Assembly (NCBI RefSeq): GCF_036492425.1
Contig: NZ_AP025295.1
Span: forward strand, 186,001 to 250,000
Direction of reading: 5' to 3'
DNA length: 64,000 nt
Origin: Persicobacter psychrovividus
Lineage (GTDB): Bacteria > Bacteroidota > Bacteroidia > Cytophagales > Cyclobacteriaceae
Shown here piece by piece: positions 53,420 to 63,018 of this stretch; position 1 is the stretch's first letter; the number at the start of each line of letters is the position of its first letter. The position numbers were made by a program, and so were the translations under genes. The notes under the pieces were generated by a model. The model had not been told where the DNA came from. It was given only the letters and a program-made list of their open reading frames with translations, and made no database searches.

Positions 53420-54805
53420 ATGAATCAATTGTTACAAAAATCGGGGCTTAAAGTAGCCTTACTATTGGTGTTTTTGATTTCTATTTCAGCAATTACCAAA
53501 GCTGAAGGCCATAAAACAACAACGGAATTGGGGCAAAATGTAGTAGTGGGCCCTGTGACTGCTGATCACCACGAAACCTACCATCCACTTCAATTGAAAT
53601 TGAATGAGAGTGGTTCTGCTTATATCCGTTTTATCATGTGGGCGCAAATCTGGGCTGTAGGTCAGGAGAATGCACAGCATGAATTCAAATTCACACCAAG
53701 TGTTCGCCGTGCACGTTTATTGGCGATGGCGCAAATGTCAGATCGCTTCTTGATCGTTACACACTTTGGTACCAACAGCCTTGGTGCACACAATATGTCT
53801 CCAACAGGTTCAGGAAATGCTTCTCAGGTATTTTTACATGATGCATGGGCGGAATACAAAATTTTCGATACAGCTCCTGCTTCTATGTTTATTGGTGCAG
53901 GTTTGCATTATTGGAATGGTTTATCAAGAATGAGCAACGGTTCTACGATCAATATGCTGACTTTGGACATGCAGAAGCCTTTCTTCATGTGGCCTACTTT
54001 GGGTAACTCAGATCAGTTTGTTCGCCATATCGGTGTTTACACCAAAGGACATATCGGTAAATTACATTACCGCATGGCATTTAACGATGCAATGGAAAAT
54101 TCATTTGATGCTACTGGTAAAACCGACTTGACATCAAACGGTGCGTATGCATCAAAATACTTGTCTAATGGCAACTTGGGAAATACCGTTCTTCAGGGTT
54201 ATTTCACTTACCAGTTCTTGGATCAGGAATCAGATAAATTACCTTTCGCTGTCGGAACTTATTTGGGTCAGAAACACATCTTCAATGTTGGTGCAGGATT
54301 CTTCTATCATAAAGATGGCATGATTCAGACCAAAAATGGTGAATCAAAGTCATTCTCAGATTTGAAGCAATTGTCGTTAACAGATATGAATGCTTTTAAA
54401 AATGCTGTTCAAACCAATGATGTGAAGCATTTTGCTGCTGATCTTTTCTATGATGCCCCAATGGGTCGTGGAGCACTTACAGCATATGGCGCTTATTACC
54501 ACTACGATTATGGTAACGACGCTTATAAAGGCAAATGGACTTCAAATGGTGATGTAATGTACGGTCAGGTTGGCTTTCTATTACCTAAGTTCTCGGAGAA
54601 AGGCCGCTTGCAGCCTTACGCAGCATATTCAAGAAGCAGTTTCCAATATGCAGATCAGAACGGATACCAAATGAACATTGGTGCTAACTGGTACTTGATG
54701 GGGGTTCACGCAAAGATTACTGCGGAATACACCAATGATTTCAACAACCTTTCTGCAGCACAAACTACAGAACAATTCAGAATTCAGGCGCAGATTGCTT
54801 TGTAA
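53420..54805 (+). CDS. Porin-like outer-membrane protein
   Basis: The 461-residue protein has a signal peptide (LKVALLLVFLISISAITKAEG) and a strand-rich barrel. YIRFIMWAQIWAVGQENAQHEF and FTPSVRRARLLAMAQMSDRFLIVTHFGTNS resemble the opening strands of phosphate-selective porin O/P-like proteins (F-K-F-x-P-S-V-R-R-A-R). The final strand ends RIQAQIAL. The real start is ATG at 53420; a TTG at 53414 adds only two residues. Codon use is regular and strong, as for an abundant protein. An inverted repeat lies before the start and a terminator after. Confidence 0.82.
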   Translation: MNQLLQKSGLKVALLLVFLISISAITKAEGHKTTTELGQNVVVGPVTADHHETYHPLQLKLNESGSAYIRFIMWAQIWAVGQENAQHEFKFTPSVRRARLLAMAQMSDRFLIVTHFGTNSLGAHNMSPTGSGNASQVFLHDAWAEYKIFDTAPASMFIGAGLHYWNGLSRMSNGSTINMLTLDMQKPFFMWPTLGNSDQFVRHIGVYTKGHIGKLHYRMAFNDAMENSFDATGKTDLTSNGAYASKYLSNGNLGNTVLQGYFTYQFLDQESDKLPFAVGTYLGQKHIFNVGAGFFYHKDGMIQTKNGESKSFSDLKQLSLTDMNAFKNAVQTNDVKHFAADLFYDAPMGRGALTAYGAYYHYDYGNDAYKGKWTSNGDVMYGQVGFLLPKFSEKGRLQPYAAYSRSSFQYADQNGYQMNIGANWYLMGVHAKITAEYTNDFNNLSAAQTTEQFRIQAQIAL

Positions 54806-54830
54806 TTCATAGGCGCTACATAACATATTC

Positions 54831-54864
54831 AAATCCCACTTTTTTCCAAAAGTGGGATTTTTTT
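54831..54864 (+). terminator. Rho-independent terminator after the porin gene
   Basis: AATCCCACTTTT and AAAAGTGGGATT (54832-54843 and 54848-54859) form a 12-bp stem with a 4-base loop and a T run. Confidence 0.92.
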
Positions 54865-55141
54865 ATACCTCGATTTTTTTGGAAACCCGCTTTGGGATTT
54901 TTCTGGCTGTTGGTCAGCTTATGAAGGTGGAAAAAATACGGTAAATCTTCGGTTAATAATTGTGAATTCTTAAAAAATACTATTAAATTCTGTTAATCAA
55001 TAATTAGGCCTTAATTTATTCTGTTGTTAAGTTAATAATCCGATAATTATAATTTTTTATTATTTAACAGGTGCAGCAGTTTACAAAAGGATTCAAGGAA
55101 ACTAATACAGTCAAGCTAAAACTAAAATTACCACAACCAAC
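54865..55141 (+). promoter_or_regulatory. AT-rich leader region of acs, promoter not resolved
   Basis: It contains the acs promoter by position but no clean TAnnTTTG box; the region is AT-rich with many TTAAT runs. Confidence 0.3.
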
Positions 55142-57064
55142 ATGAGCAGAATTAAAAATCTTGAGGACTATGCCGTAGACTACCGAAAGAGTGTTACCGA
55201 CCCCGAGGGCTTTTGGGCCGCACAAGCCGAGCGATTTGTCTGGCGAAAACACTGGGATGAAGTTCTTGAATATGATTTCGAAGATTATAATGTCTCCTGG
55301 TTCAAAGGAGGGCAATTAAATATTACGGAAAATTGCCTCGATCGGCACCTTTTACATCGGGCTGAAAAAACAGCCATACATTGGGTTGCCAATGATCCCC
55401 GAGAGGAGGACCGTATTTTTACCTATCGGGAATTGCATGAGCAGGTGTGTAAATTTGCCAATGTTCTCAAGTCTAAAGGTGTGAGAAAGGGTGATCGGGT
55501 ATGTTTATATATGCCGATGATTCCAGAACTCGCTATTGCAGTTTTGGCCTGTGCACGAGTAGGGGCGATACATTCGGTGATTTTTGGCGGCTTTTCAGCG
55601 CAGGCCCTCGCAGACAGGGTAAAAGATGCTGGCGCAAAGGTGTTGCTGACGGCCAATTTTGGCCCGAGAGGAAATAAGGTGATCCCTTTGAAGAGCATTG
55701 CTGATGAGGCATTGGAAAAATGCCCTGGAGTGGTGGAGACAGTGATTGTTTATGAGCGCACGAAAGATCATACCTCCTGGACCGCCGGTCGGGATGTATG
55801 GTGGCACGAAGAGCTCGAGCAGGTGGATGCGAACTGTAAAGTAGAAATCATGGAGTCCGAGGATCCTTTGTTTATCCTTTATACTTCTGGTTCCACAGGG
55901 AAGCCTAAGGGGGTTTTGCATACGACTGGCGGCTATATGGTATATACCGCCTATACTTTCAAAAATGTATTTCAGTACGAGGAAAATGATGTTTACTGGT
56001 GTACAGCTGATATTGGCTGGATTACTGGGCACTCTTATATAGTATATGGCCCCTTGTTGGAAGGGGCGACAAGCGTCATGTTTGAAGGCATCCCGACCTA
56101 TCCTGATGCTGGCCGTTTCTGGCGGATTGTGGATCGCCTGAAGGTGAACATTTTTTATACCGCTCCAACGGCCATCCGCGCCCTGATGGCGCAAGGTTTG
56201 GAGTATGTAGAACTTTATCGATTGGAGAGCCTCAAGGTGCTTGGTACGGTTGGGGAACCCATTAACCGTGAGGCATGGGAGTGGTATCACCTCCATATTG
56301 GAAAAGGGCGCTGCCCGATTGTCGATACCTGGTGGCAGACCGAAACTGGTGGTATTATGATCAGTCCAATTGCTGGGGTGTTGCCAACCAAGCCGACCTA
56401 TGCCACTTTACCCTTGCCAGGTATTCAGCCTGTTTTGGTGGATCAGGAAGGCAAGGAGATAAAAGGAAAAGGTGTGGAAGGAAATCTGTGTATCAAATTC
56501 CCATGGCCATCAATGATCCGCACCACCTGGGGGGATCATGAGCGATGTAAAAACACCTATTTCTCTACTTTCAAAGGGTATTATTTTACAGGGGATGGTT
56601 GCCGAAGGGATGAGGATGGTTATTACAGAATCCTGGGTCGGGTGGACGATGTGATTAATGTCTCAGGTCACCGCCTCGGTACGGCAGAAGTTGAAAATGC
56701 CATCAATATGTACACGGGGGTTATTGAGAGTGCCGTTGTCGGCTACCCTCATGACATCAAAGGTCAGGGAATTTATGCCTATGTAGTGTGCGATTCCTCC
56801 AAGCTTGAGGTCAGCACGATTACAGAACTCAAGGCTGAAATCATGGCGACGGTGGTAGAGAAAATCGGCAAGATTGCCCGGCCAGATAAAGTGCAGATTG
56901 TCCGTGGGTTGCCTAAAACCCGTTCGGGAAAAATCATGAGAAGAATACTCCGCAAAATCGCCGAAGGGCAGGTGGAGAATTTTGGAGATATTTCAACTTT
57001 GCTGGATCCAAGCATTGTTGAATCTATAAAAGAAGGCGCTCAGAAAGTGGAGCTGCTGGACTGA
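55142..57064 (+). CDS. acs: Acetyl-CoA synthetase (AMP-forming)
   Basis: The 640-residue length is that of Acs. The ATP-binding motif YTSGSTGKPKG is at residues 247-257, and DTWWQTETGG holds the tryptophan that restricts the pocket to acetate. YYFTGDGCRRDEDGYY and the hinge lead to the C-terminal PKTRSGKIMRR, where Lys 597 is the catalytic and acetylation-controlled lysine. It activates acetate to acetyl-CoA. It is monocistronic, with a terminator after the stop. Possible regulation by lysine acetylation is inferred from the conserved site. Confidence 0.95.
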   Translation: MSRIKNLEDYAVDYRKSVTDPEGFWAAQAERFVWRKHWDEVLEYDFEDYNVSWFKGGQLNITENCLDRHLLHRAEKTAIHWVANDPREEDRIFTYRELHEQVCKFANVLKSKGVRKGDRVCLYMPMIPELAIAVLACARVGAIHSVIFGGFSAQALADRVKDAGAKVLLTANFGPRGNKVIPLKSIADEALEKCPGVVETVIVYERTKDHTSWTAGRDVWWHEELEQVDANCKVEIMESEDPLFILYTSGSTGKPKGVLHTTGGYMVYTAYTFKNVFQYEENDVYWCTADIGWITGHSYIVYGPLLEGATSVMFEGIPTYPDAGRFWRIVDRLKVNIFYTAPTAIRALMAQGLEYVELYRLESLKVLGTVGEPINREAWEWYHLHIGKGRCPIVDTWWQTETGGIMISPIAGVLPTKPTYATLPLPGIQPVLVDQEGKEIKGKGVEGNLCIKFPWPSMIRTTWGDHERCKNTYFSTFKGYYFTGDGCRRDEDGYYRILGRVDDVINVSGHRLGTAEVENAINMYTGVIESAVVGYPHDIKGQGIYAYVVCDSSKLEVSTITELKAEIMATVVEKIGKIARPDKVQIVRGLPKTRSGKIMRRILRKIAEGQVENFGDISTLLDPSIVESIKEGAQKVELLD

Positions 57065-57084
57065 TTGTTTTAGCAAACAAATGA

Positions 57085-57114
57085 AAAGAGGTGGTTATGG
57101 ACGCCTCTTTTTTT
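57085..57114 (+). terminator. Rho-independent terminator after acs
   Basis: AAAGAGGTG and CGCCTCTTT (57085-57093 and 57102-57110, one G-T pair) form a 9-bp stem followed by Ts to 57114. Confidence 0.85.
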
Positions 57115-57432
57115 ATCTCCATCCTATTGGTTAACCAATTCAAAGGAAATCATGTATTTTATTTATTTTTTTCACCGCTGAAATCCTCCGAACCCTTGTG
57201 AGTTCCATCTTTTTTTTCTCATATTTGGCAAAATTAAAACGAGACCATCAAATAACCAGGGCGTAGCTCGGGTTTGTGCTGATTCATTTGCTATTTACCT
57301 TTATACAAGCGATAAATTTTCGTATTTTAATGTATGTTAATAGCCTGTAATGCAATTGAACGCCCAAATCTGCTAAATATCAGTTTTTTTGGAGCATTAT
57401 CTTTTAAAAGGTAAGGCAGGTCATTAATTTTA
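57115..57432 (+). promoter_or_regulatory. Leader region of the phosphofructokinase gene, promoter not resolved
   Basis: About 320 bases of AT-rich sequence with no gene and no exact -7 box near the start. Confidence 0.3.
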
Positions 57433-58839
57433 ATGAAGGATTCAAATAACTTTGGATTCAAATATAGTATTGAAGGAAATAAGCAAACGGAAATAGAAGC
57501 GATGACAAATCAAGATTTCGAAGTTAAATCTTTGGGAGAATGTACAGTTACATCTCCATTGTATACTGCTTACAAGAATACTCCGATGGCGGAGGGATTA
57601 TTTGTAGACAACGATGACCGCATTTTATATGATCCTACTCTGGAAGGATTTAAAAAATGCCTGAAAGAAGGGACGGATCCAATTACGTTTGAAAAGGCGG
57701 GGCCCCGTGAAAAAATCTTCTTCTCTCCATCCAATACCAAGGCAGCGATCGTTACTTGCGGTGGTTTGTGCCCAGGTATCAATAACGTTATTCGTTCAGT
57801 TGTAAACGGCCTTTATTACCGTTACAACATTAAAAATATTGTTGGAATTCCTTACGGTTATGAAGGTTTAATTCCTGAATTTGGTCACGAGTGGGTTGAC
57901 CTTACCCCAGAAAAAGTAAAAGACATTCACATGTTCGGTGGTTCGATTCTTGGCTCAAGCCGTGGTCGTCAGAATATCGAGCGCATGGTGGATACTTTGG
58001 AGCGTAACAACATCAAAATGTTGTTCACTATCGGTGGTGATGGTACCCTTTCTGGTAACCACGTTATTCAGGAAGAAATCGAGCGTCGTGGCTTGAAAAT
58101 CGCTACTGCGGGTATTCCTAAGACGATTGACAATGATGTCAATTTTATCCACAAAACTTTTGGTTTCGAAACCGCTTTTACAACTGCTGCGCCAATCATC
58201 CGTGATGCTCACAACGAGGCTACAGGTGCTTACAATGGTGTTGCTATTGTTAAGGTAATGGGTCGTGACTCTGGTTTTATTGCTGCTAATGCGGCTTTGG
58301 CCATGCCTGATGTGAACTTTGTATTGGTTCCTGAATCTGAATTTGATCTTTACGGACCAAATGGATTTTTGGAGAGCCTGAAGGATCGTCTGGTAAAAGG
58401 ACACCATGCAGTAGTCGTAGTTGCCGAAGGCGCGGGTCAGAACTTATTTGAGGATGACCAAAATGTTGAGAAAGATGCTTCAGGAAACATCAAGCACCAG
58501 GATATTGGCTTGTTGTTGAAAGATTCTATCTCGAAATTCTTCAAAGATCAGAACTTTGAGGCAACGGTAAAATATATTGACCCTTCTTATATCATCCGTT
58601 CTGAACCAGCGATTGCAGCAGATTCTATCTTCTGTTCTTCATTGGCAATGAATGCGGTTCATGGTGTAATGGCTGGTAAAACAGACTTTGTAGTGGGCCG
58701 TTGGAATATGCACTTTACCTTCTTGCCAATTCCTACAGCAACAAGTTCTCGTAAGAAAATTGACCTTTCAGGTGAACTTTGGTGGTCGGTATTGGAGAAT
58801 ACAGGACAGCCTTATAGCATGAAAAATGAGGAAAAGTAA
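57433..58839 (+). CDS. 6-phosphofructokinase (ATP-type motif, long form)
   Basis: The 468-residue protein carries the PFK motifs GGLCPGIN (110-117), GGDGT (201-205), PKTIDND (229-235) and MGRDSGFIA (276-284). The second G-G-D is followed by G rather than the D typical of PPi-dependent enzymes, so ATP use is more likely. Its long N-terminal extension, GSSRG and PKTIDND place it with the plant-type/TP0108-like ATP-PFK group found in Bacteroidota. It phosphorylates fructose-6-phosphate in glycolysis. An internal ATG at 57502 is an alternative start. Codon use looks that of a highly expressed gene. Confidence 0.9.
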   Translation: MKDSNNFGFKYSIEGNKQTEIEAMTNQDFEVKSLGECTVTSPLYTAYKNTPMAEGLFVDNDDRILYDPTLEGFKKCLKEGTDPITFEKAGPREKIFFSPSNTKAAIVTCGGLCPGINNVIRSVVNGLYYRYNIKNIVGIPYGYEGLIPEFGHEWVDLTPEKVKDIHMFGGSILGSSRGRQNIERMVDTLERNNIKMLFTIGGDGTLSGNHVIQEEIERRGLKIATAGIPKTIDNDVNFIHKTFGFETAFTTAAPIIRDAHNEATGAYNGVAIVKVMGRDSGFIAANAALAMPDVNFVLVPESEFDLYGPNGFLESLKDRLVKGHHAVVVVAEGAGQNLFEDDQNVEKDASGNIKHQDIGLLLKDSISKFFKDQNFEATVKYIDPSYIIRSEPAIAADSIFCSSLAMNAVHGVMAGKTDFVVGRWNMHFTFLPIPTATSSRKKIDLSGELWWSVLENTGQPYSMKNEEK

Positions 58840-58862
58840 TTTTCCAGTTTTATAATATTTAC

Positions 58863-58891
58863 AAAAAGCAGTCATTATGGCTGCTTTTTTT
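58863..58891 (+). terminator. Rho-independent terminator after the phosphofructokinase gene
   Basis: AAAAAGCAG and CTGCTTTTT (58863-58871 and 58881-58889) form the stem, followed by Ts. Confidence 0.87.
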
Positions 58892-59232
58892 ATATCTATA
58901 CTTGGGTGAATATATATTCATCAATGACTATTATTGGTTTTATGATTGAGGATTATCACTTTAAATGCATCAGTAAATATTATCATCTTTATATGTTAGC
59001 ATAGTATTCCTTTTTAATATGGTATTTTTAGCGCCTCGTTTCTGTAAATATGACTACAATTTCAGCGCATAAAGATTTTTATGAAAAAATATTCATTTTT
59101 ATTTTTTCAATGAGTTTCTGAAAATAAGCCATAGGATTATTATAAGGTGTGTTTTTGGTTATTCCCATCTTTTAGGTTTCCTAATAGGGAACTAATTTTA
59201 TTTTATCGGTTTCCATTTTCTGATTTTTGTTT
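58892..59232. other. AT-rich intergenic region with no gene
   Basis: It lies between the phosphofructokinase terminator and the exporter promoter; no feature other than AT-rich DNA was seen. Confidence 0.5.
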
Positions 59233-59240
59233 TACTTTTG
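59233..59240 (+). promoter_or_regulatory. Bacteroidota -7 box of the TolC-HlyD-ABC operon
   Basis: TACTTTTG is an exact TAnnTTTG match. A TTTCC element about 20 bases upstream is a weak -33. Transcription would start near 59247, which rules out a TTG start at 59238 and supports ATG at 59268. Confidence 0.5.
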
Positions 59241-59267
59241 TTTCAACATTTAGAACAAGACGCCTTA

Positions 59268-60725
59268 ATGATGAAAAGGAAAGTGACATTTTTTTGCTTG
59301 ATGGTTTTTAGCATCACCCTGTGGGTGCCGTCAAAAGCACAATCAATTAATACGGAAGCACAGCAGACCCAAGACCGTGCTTATTTACAAGACCTAATTT
59401 CAAAGGCCCTGCACCAAAACAGGGAAGTGCAGAATCTACAATTAGGTTATCACAAAACGGAAATTCAAAAGAAGATGGCCTGGGGAACTTTTATCCCAAA
59501 GGTATCGCTTAATGGTGGTTATGCTTATGCAGGTCTGAATGTCCATGATATCCAAACTCCTCAATCAATTTTGGGAATGGGGCAAAACCTTGGTGGGATG
59601 CTTGGTGGTTTGGCGCCAGTTATTGCAGCAGGAAACCCCGCTTTGGGAGCGATGTTGCCGGAGTTAATCGGCAAACTGCCTGAGATTCCGTCATCGTTTG
59701 GTTTGACTTCCAATGATATGAATATCTGGAACGCAGGTATCTCCGCGAAAATGGTATTGTTTTCAGGCCTTAAAGTGACTTATCTTTCCAAGGCGCTGGA
59801 TCATAAAATTGCCGCTGAACGCCTGATGGTTAAACGTCAGGAAGGGCAGGTGATTAAAGAGGTAACGGATTATTACGATAAATTAGGGCTGATTTCCGCT
59901 TCGGAACAAGTATTGAATGATGCCAGAAAGTTGCTCGATAAGGAAAAGACGCGGGCCCAAAAAGCGAAGGCCAATGGATTAATTACCCGTTACGATCTTC
60001 AAAAAATAGAAATTGCCTCATTGGATCTTGATACCAAAGACATTGAGCTGTCGGGAAATAAGCAGTTGGTCTTGACCCGTCTTGAGCAACTTACAGGAGA
60101 GCCTGCCGAAGCAATTGCTATGCATCATGTGGTACTGACACCATGGGTGCAGGTTTCTACAGGGAACGATATCAATCACCGACCAGAAGTGGCAGCATTG
60201 AAGGAATCGGTGGCGGCAAGATCATATCAGCAGAAAGCCACCATTTCGGGTTATCTGCCTAAGGCGATGGCCTTCGGAACGTCGCAGTATATTAACATGA
60301 AGGATATGGCGGTTGTGGACCCTGCAAGTATGGTTGGTGTAGCGGTTACCTGGGAAATCTTCGATGGTTTTCATACCGCTCATGAACGTCAGATAGCAAA
60401 AATAGACCATACTATTGCAGTGAATAAACTCGAGGACGCCACCTCACTATTGGCTTTATCTTTAGAAAAAACGAAGGTTGATTTTCAGGTCAATAGCAGT
60501 AAAATTGCCGTATTGCAGCAAAAGGTTGAAAAGGCAAATCTTGGCCTTGAAATCCGCTCAAAAGAATATGCGGAAGGGCTTGCTACAGTGAACCAACTGT
60601 TAGAGGCCATCACGGATTTGCAACAAACCAAAATGGCCTTGAACAAAGTGATCTATGACCAGCGTCGTGCAGGTGTTTCCTTACTTGAGGCGACAGGCGA
60701 TCTTCAGTTAGAAAATATCCAATAA
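59268..60725 (+). CDS. TolC-family outer-membrane efflux protein
   Basis: With the start at 59268 the protein has about 485 residues. It has a signal peptide (KRKVTFFCLMVFSITLWVPSKAQ) and the TolC layout of two repeated helical hairpins: DLISKALHQNREVQNLQLGYHKTEIQKKMAWGTFIPKVSL begins the first, and RPEVAALKESVAARSYQQKATISGYLPKAMAFG the second. SKEYAEGLATVNQLLEAITDLQQTKMAL is the typical closing helix. It forms the trimeric outer channel. It is first in an operon with the HlyD and ABC-2 permease genes. Confidence 0.92.
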   Translation: MMKRKVTFFCLMVFSITLWVPSKAQSINTEAQQTQDRAYLQDLISKALHQNREVQNLQLGYHKTEIQKKMAWGTFIPKVSLNGGYAYAGLNVHDIQTPQSILGMGQNLGGMLGGLAPVIAAGNPALGAMLPELIGKLPEIPSSFGLTSNDMNIWNAGISAKMVLFSGLKVTYLSKALDHKIAAERLMVKRQEGQVIKEVTDYYDKLGLISASEQVLNDARKLLDKEKTRAQKAKANGLITRYDLQKIEIASLDLDTKDIELSGNKQLVLTRLEQLTGEPAEAIAMHHVVLTPWVQVSTGNDINHRPEVAALKESVAARSYQQKATISGYLPKAMAFGTSQYINMKDMAVVDPASMVGVAVTWEIFDGFHTAHERQIAKIDHTIAVNKLEDATSLLALSLEKTKVDFQVNSSKIAVLQQKVEKANLGLEIRSKEYAEGLATVNQLLEAITDLQQTKMALNKVIYDQRRAGVSLLEATGDLQLENIQ

Positions 60726-60747
60726 CCTATTTTTCCAAATTAGCATC

Positions 60748-61704
60748 ATGAAAAAATTAACAATTATATCCCTCGCAGTAGCTACTTTATTGGCTGCATG
60801 TAACAGTAATGAACAAGCGGCAGGCATCAAAGGAAAGGTGAAAAAGTCCTCTATTGCCGTCGCGCCAAAGGTTCCTGGAAGAATTCTCTCTCTAAAAGTA
60901 GAGGAAGGTGATTTTGTACGAGCTGGGGATACCCTTGCCATTCTCGATATTCCTGAAGTGGAAGCCAAGAAGCATCAGGCTGAAGGGGCTTTGCTTGCAG
61001 CTAAGGCGCAGTATGAAATGGCTTTGAACGGAGCTACGGCAGAGCAGTTTGCACAGATTGATGCCAAGCTGTCGGCAGTTAAGGAGCAGTATGATTTCGC
61101 TTCGAAATCTTTCCATCGGATGAAAAACATGTACGAAGACTCGTTGATTTCCGCACAGAAATTTGATGAAGTAAAAATGAAGTACATCGGAGCCAAAGCC
61201 CAATACGAGGGTGTCCTTGCCAAAAAGAAAGAAGTTACCAAGGGGGTAAGGAATGAAAAAGTACGCATGGCGCTGGGCACGATGCAAAGGGCCGAAGGGG
61301 CTGTGGAGCTGGCTAAAGTGGCCGAATCTGAGCGGTTTGTCATTGCACCAAAATCTATGGAAATTTCTACCATTACCTTAAAGGAAGGGGAGTTGTCTTT
61401 GGCAGGGTATAGCCTTTTTGTTGGCTGGTTGCCTAACAGCACTTTCTTCCGTTTTACGGTAGCTGAATCCGAGGTGAACCAATACAAAGTGGGCGCTGTA
61501 CATACCGTTTATGTCCCATATCTTGATAAATCTATCAAGGCGAAAGTGAGTAAAGTTTCCGCCTTGACTAAATACGCCGACCGTACAACGGCTTATCCTA
61601 CGGCTAAACTTGGTGAAAGTGCTTTCGAAATTCAGGTCAAGGCTATTGATCAGCAGGAAGCCAACCACCTTTTTGTTAATACCAACGCACTCATTAAAGA
61701 CTAA
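60748..61704 (+). CDS. HlyD-family membrane-fusion (periplasmic adaptor) lipoprotein
   Basis: The 318-residue protein has a lipobox LAAC (about Cys 18). The first half of the biotinyl-lipoyl domain is APKVPGRILSLKVEEGDFVRAGDTLAILD. A helical hairpin follows (about 70-180), with AEGALLAAKAQYEMALNG and EGVLAKKKEVT. The second lipoyl half and beta-barrel domain (FRFTVAESEVNQYKVGA) come last. It links the TolC channel to the inner-membrane permease. It lies 22 bases after tolC and 6 bases before the permease gene. Confidence 0.92.
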   Translation: MKKLTIISLAVATLLAACNSNEQAAGIKGKVKKSSIAVAPKVPGRILSLKVEEGDFVRAGDTLAILDIPEVEAKKHQAEGALLAAKAQYEMALNGATAEQFAQIDAKLSAVKEQYDFASKSFHRMKNMYEDSLISAQKFDEVKMKYIGAKAQYEGVLAKKKEVTKGVRNEKVRMALGTMQRAEGAVELAKVAESERFVIAPKSMEISTITLKEGELSLAGYSLFVGWLPNSTFFRFTVAESEVNQYKVGAVHTVYVPYLDKSIKAKVSKVSALTKYADRTTAYPTAKLGESAFEIQVKAIDQQEANHLFVNTNALIKD

Positions 61705-61710
61705 CGGGCA

Positions 61711-62907
61711 ATGGAAACATTTATAGCTTTAATAAAGCGGGAGTTCCGAATGATGTTCAGTAATTCAGTGGTGATGGCGATATTTTTTGCCGCACCAGTG
61801 GTTTATGGTTTGTTATTCGGCTTTACCTATCAGAAAGGCTCACCGTCAAATTTACCGATTATGGTGGTCGATCTTGATCAGTCTGCACTCAGTTCTAAAA
61901 TTGTCGATATGCTTGACGATAATGAACTCATTACTGTGGATATGGTCAAGTATGACAAAACAGACCTACCGAAAACAATTCGGTCGGAAAAGTATAAAGC
62001 GGTCATTACCATTCCCCATCACTTTGAGGCGGATATTCTTCAAAAGCGGGACCCTGAGCTTTCAGTGGCGATCAATACGGCCAATATTGTCTCAGCAAAC
62101 TATTCTGCAAAAGGGGTGCAATATGTGATGAAAACCCTGCAGGCGGGGATAGAAATTGAAGGCCTAAAAAAACAGGGAATTCCTGAAGAAATTGCGCGCC
62201 ATCAGTATGAGCCTTTTTCGGTGAATTATGAGCGATACTACAACGAAACGGCCAATTATATGCGTTTCCTATGGCCAGGAATGATCGGTACCATTATTCA
62301 GCAGGTATTCCTGTTGGCCTTGGCTTTGACTTTCGCTCGGGAGTTTGAAGAGGGGAAATGGCATGAAATCACCTCAAAAACCAAAAAAGGATGGAAGATT
62401 ATGGGGATCAAGATTTTACCATTTTTACTGACTGGCGTAATGATGCTCGCTGCGGTAGGCGTGATGTTCCCAATGTTCAACATTCCGCTTGCCGAAAATA
62501 TGCCAGCTATGGCCGTTTTGCTTTTTGCATTTTTATTACCAGTGATATTCCTCGGTATTTTGCTTTCATTGTTGGTGCCTAACCAGCTGAAAGCCACAGA
62601 AATTGCGATGGTTTTGGCGACGCCAAGTTTTGTGGTTTCAGGTTTTACATGGCCATTATCTCAGATGCCTGATGCCGTGGCTTTCATAGGTCGATGCATT
62701 CCTTTGACGCACTTTTTGGCCGCTTTCCGTGAGCTGTCATTTTATGGTGCTGGCTTATCAGACATCATCCCTCAGCTGAAAGTACTTGCATTAATGACGG
62801 TCATTTTTGGGTTGCTGAGTATGGTATTACTTTACTTTAAGCTGCGGAAAATTCCAACAAATGATGCAGAGCAAGCCAAAGAATTGGAAATGAACATCAG
62901 CAAATAA
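61711..62907 (+). CDS. ABC-2 type permease (YhhJ/YbhR-like)
   Basis: The 398-residue protein has one N-terminal helix (IALIKREFRMMFSNSVVMAIFFAAPVVYGLLFGF), a large periplasmic domain (residues about 45-180, with IMVVDLDQSALSSKIV) and five C-terminal helices with the EFEEGKWHEI motif after the second one, the usual ABC-2 exporter layout. TolC-HlyD-permease sets of this sort export drugs or lipids. No ATP-binding subunit is encoded beside it, so the ATPase must come from elsewhere. The operon ends in a strong terminator. Confidence 0.9.
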   Translation: METFIALIKREFRMMFSNSVVMAIFFAAPVVYGLLFGFTYQKGSPSNLPIMVVDLDQSALSSKIVDMLDDNELITVDMVKYDKTDLPKTIRSEKYKAVITIPHHFEADILQKRDPELSVAINTANIVSANYSAKGVQYVMKTLQAGIEIEGLKKQGIPEEIARHQYEPFSVNYERYYNETANYMRFLWPGMIGTIIQQVFLLALALTFAREFEEGKWHEITSKTKKGWKIMGIKILPFLLTGVMMLAAVGVMFPMFNIPLAENMPAMAVLLFAFLLPVIFLGILLSLLVPNQLKATEIAMVLATPSFVVSGFTWPLSQMPDAVAFIGRCIPLTHFLAAFRELSFYGAGLSDIIPQLKVLALMTVIFGLLSMVLLYFKLRKIPTNDAEQAKELEMNISK

Positions 62908-62927
62908 AAAAATTACGGTAGCTGAAA

Positions 62928-62962
62928 AAAGCCCCTAAAGTTAAGTTTAGGGGCTTTTTTTT
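62928..62962 (+). terminator. Rho-independent terminator of the exporter operon
   Basis: AAAGCCCCTAAA and TTTAGGGGCTTT (62928-62939 and 62946-62957) form a 12-bp stem with a 6-base loop and a T run to 62962. Confidence 0.93.
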
Positions 62963-63018
62963 GCTTTGACGGGCAATAATGGGTAATTTTATAAATATTC
63001 ATTCAAAAATTATTCATC

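Noticed and set aside
57955-58407. A 150-codon minus-strand open frame
   Set aside because: It lies fully within the phosphofructokinase gene, whose motifs are intact; the antisense product resembles nothing.
60975-61487. A 170-codon minus-strand open frame
   Set aside because: It is antisense to the HlyD adaptor gene and shows only a mirror of its codon pattern.
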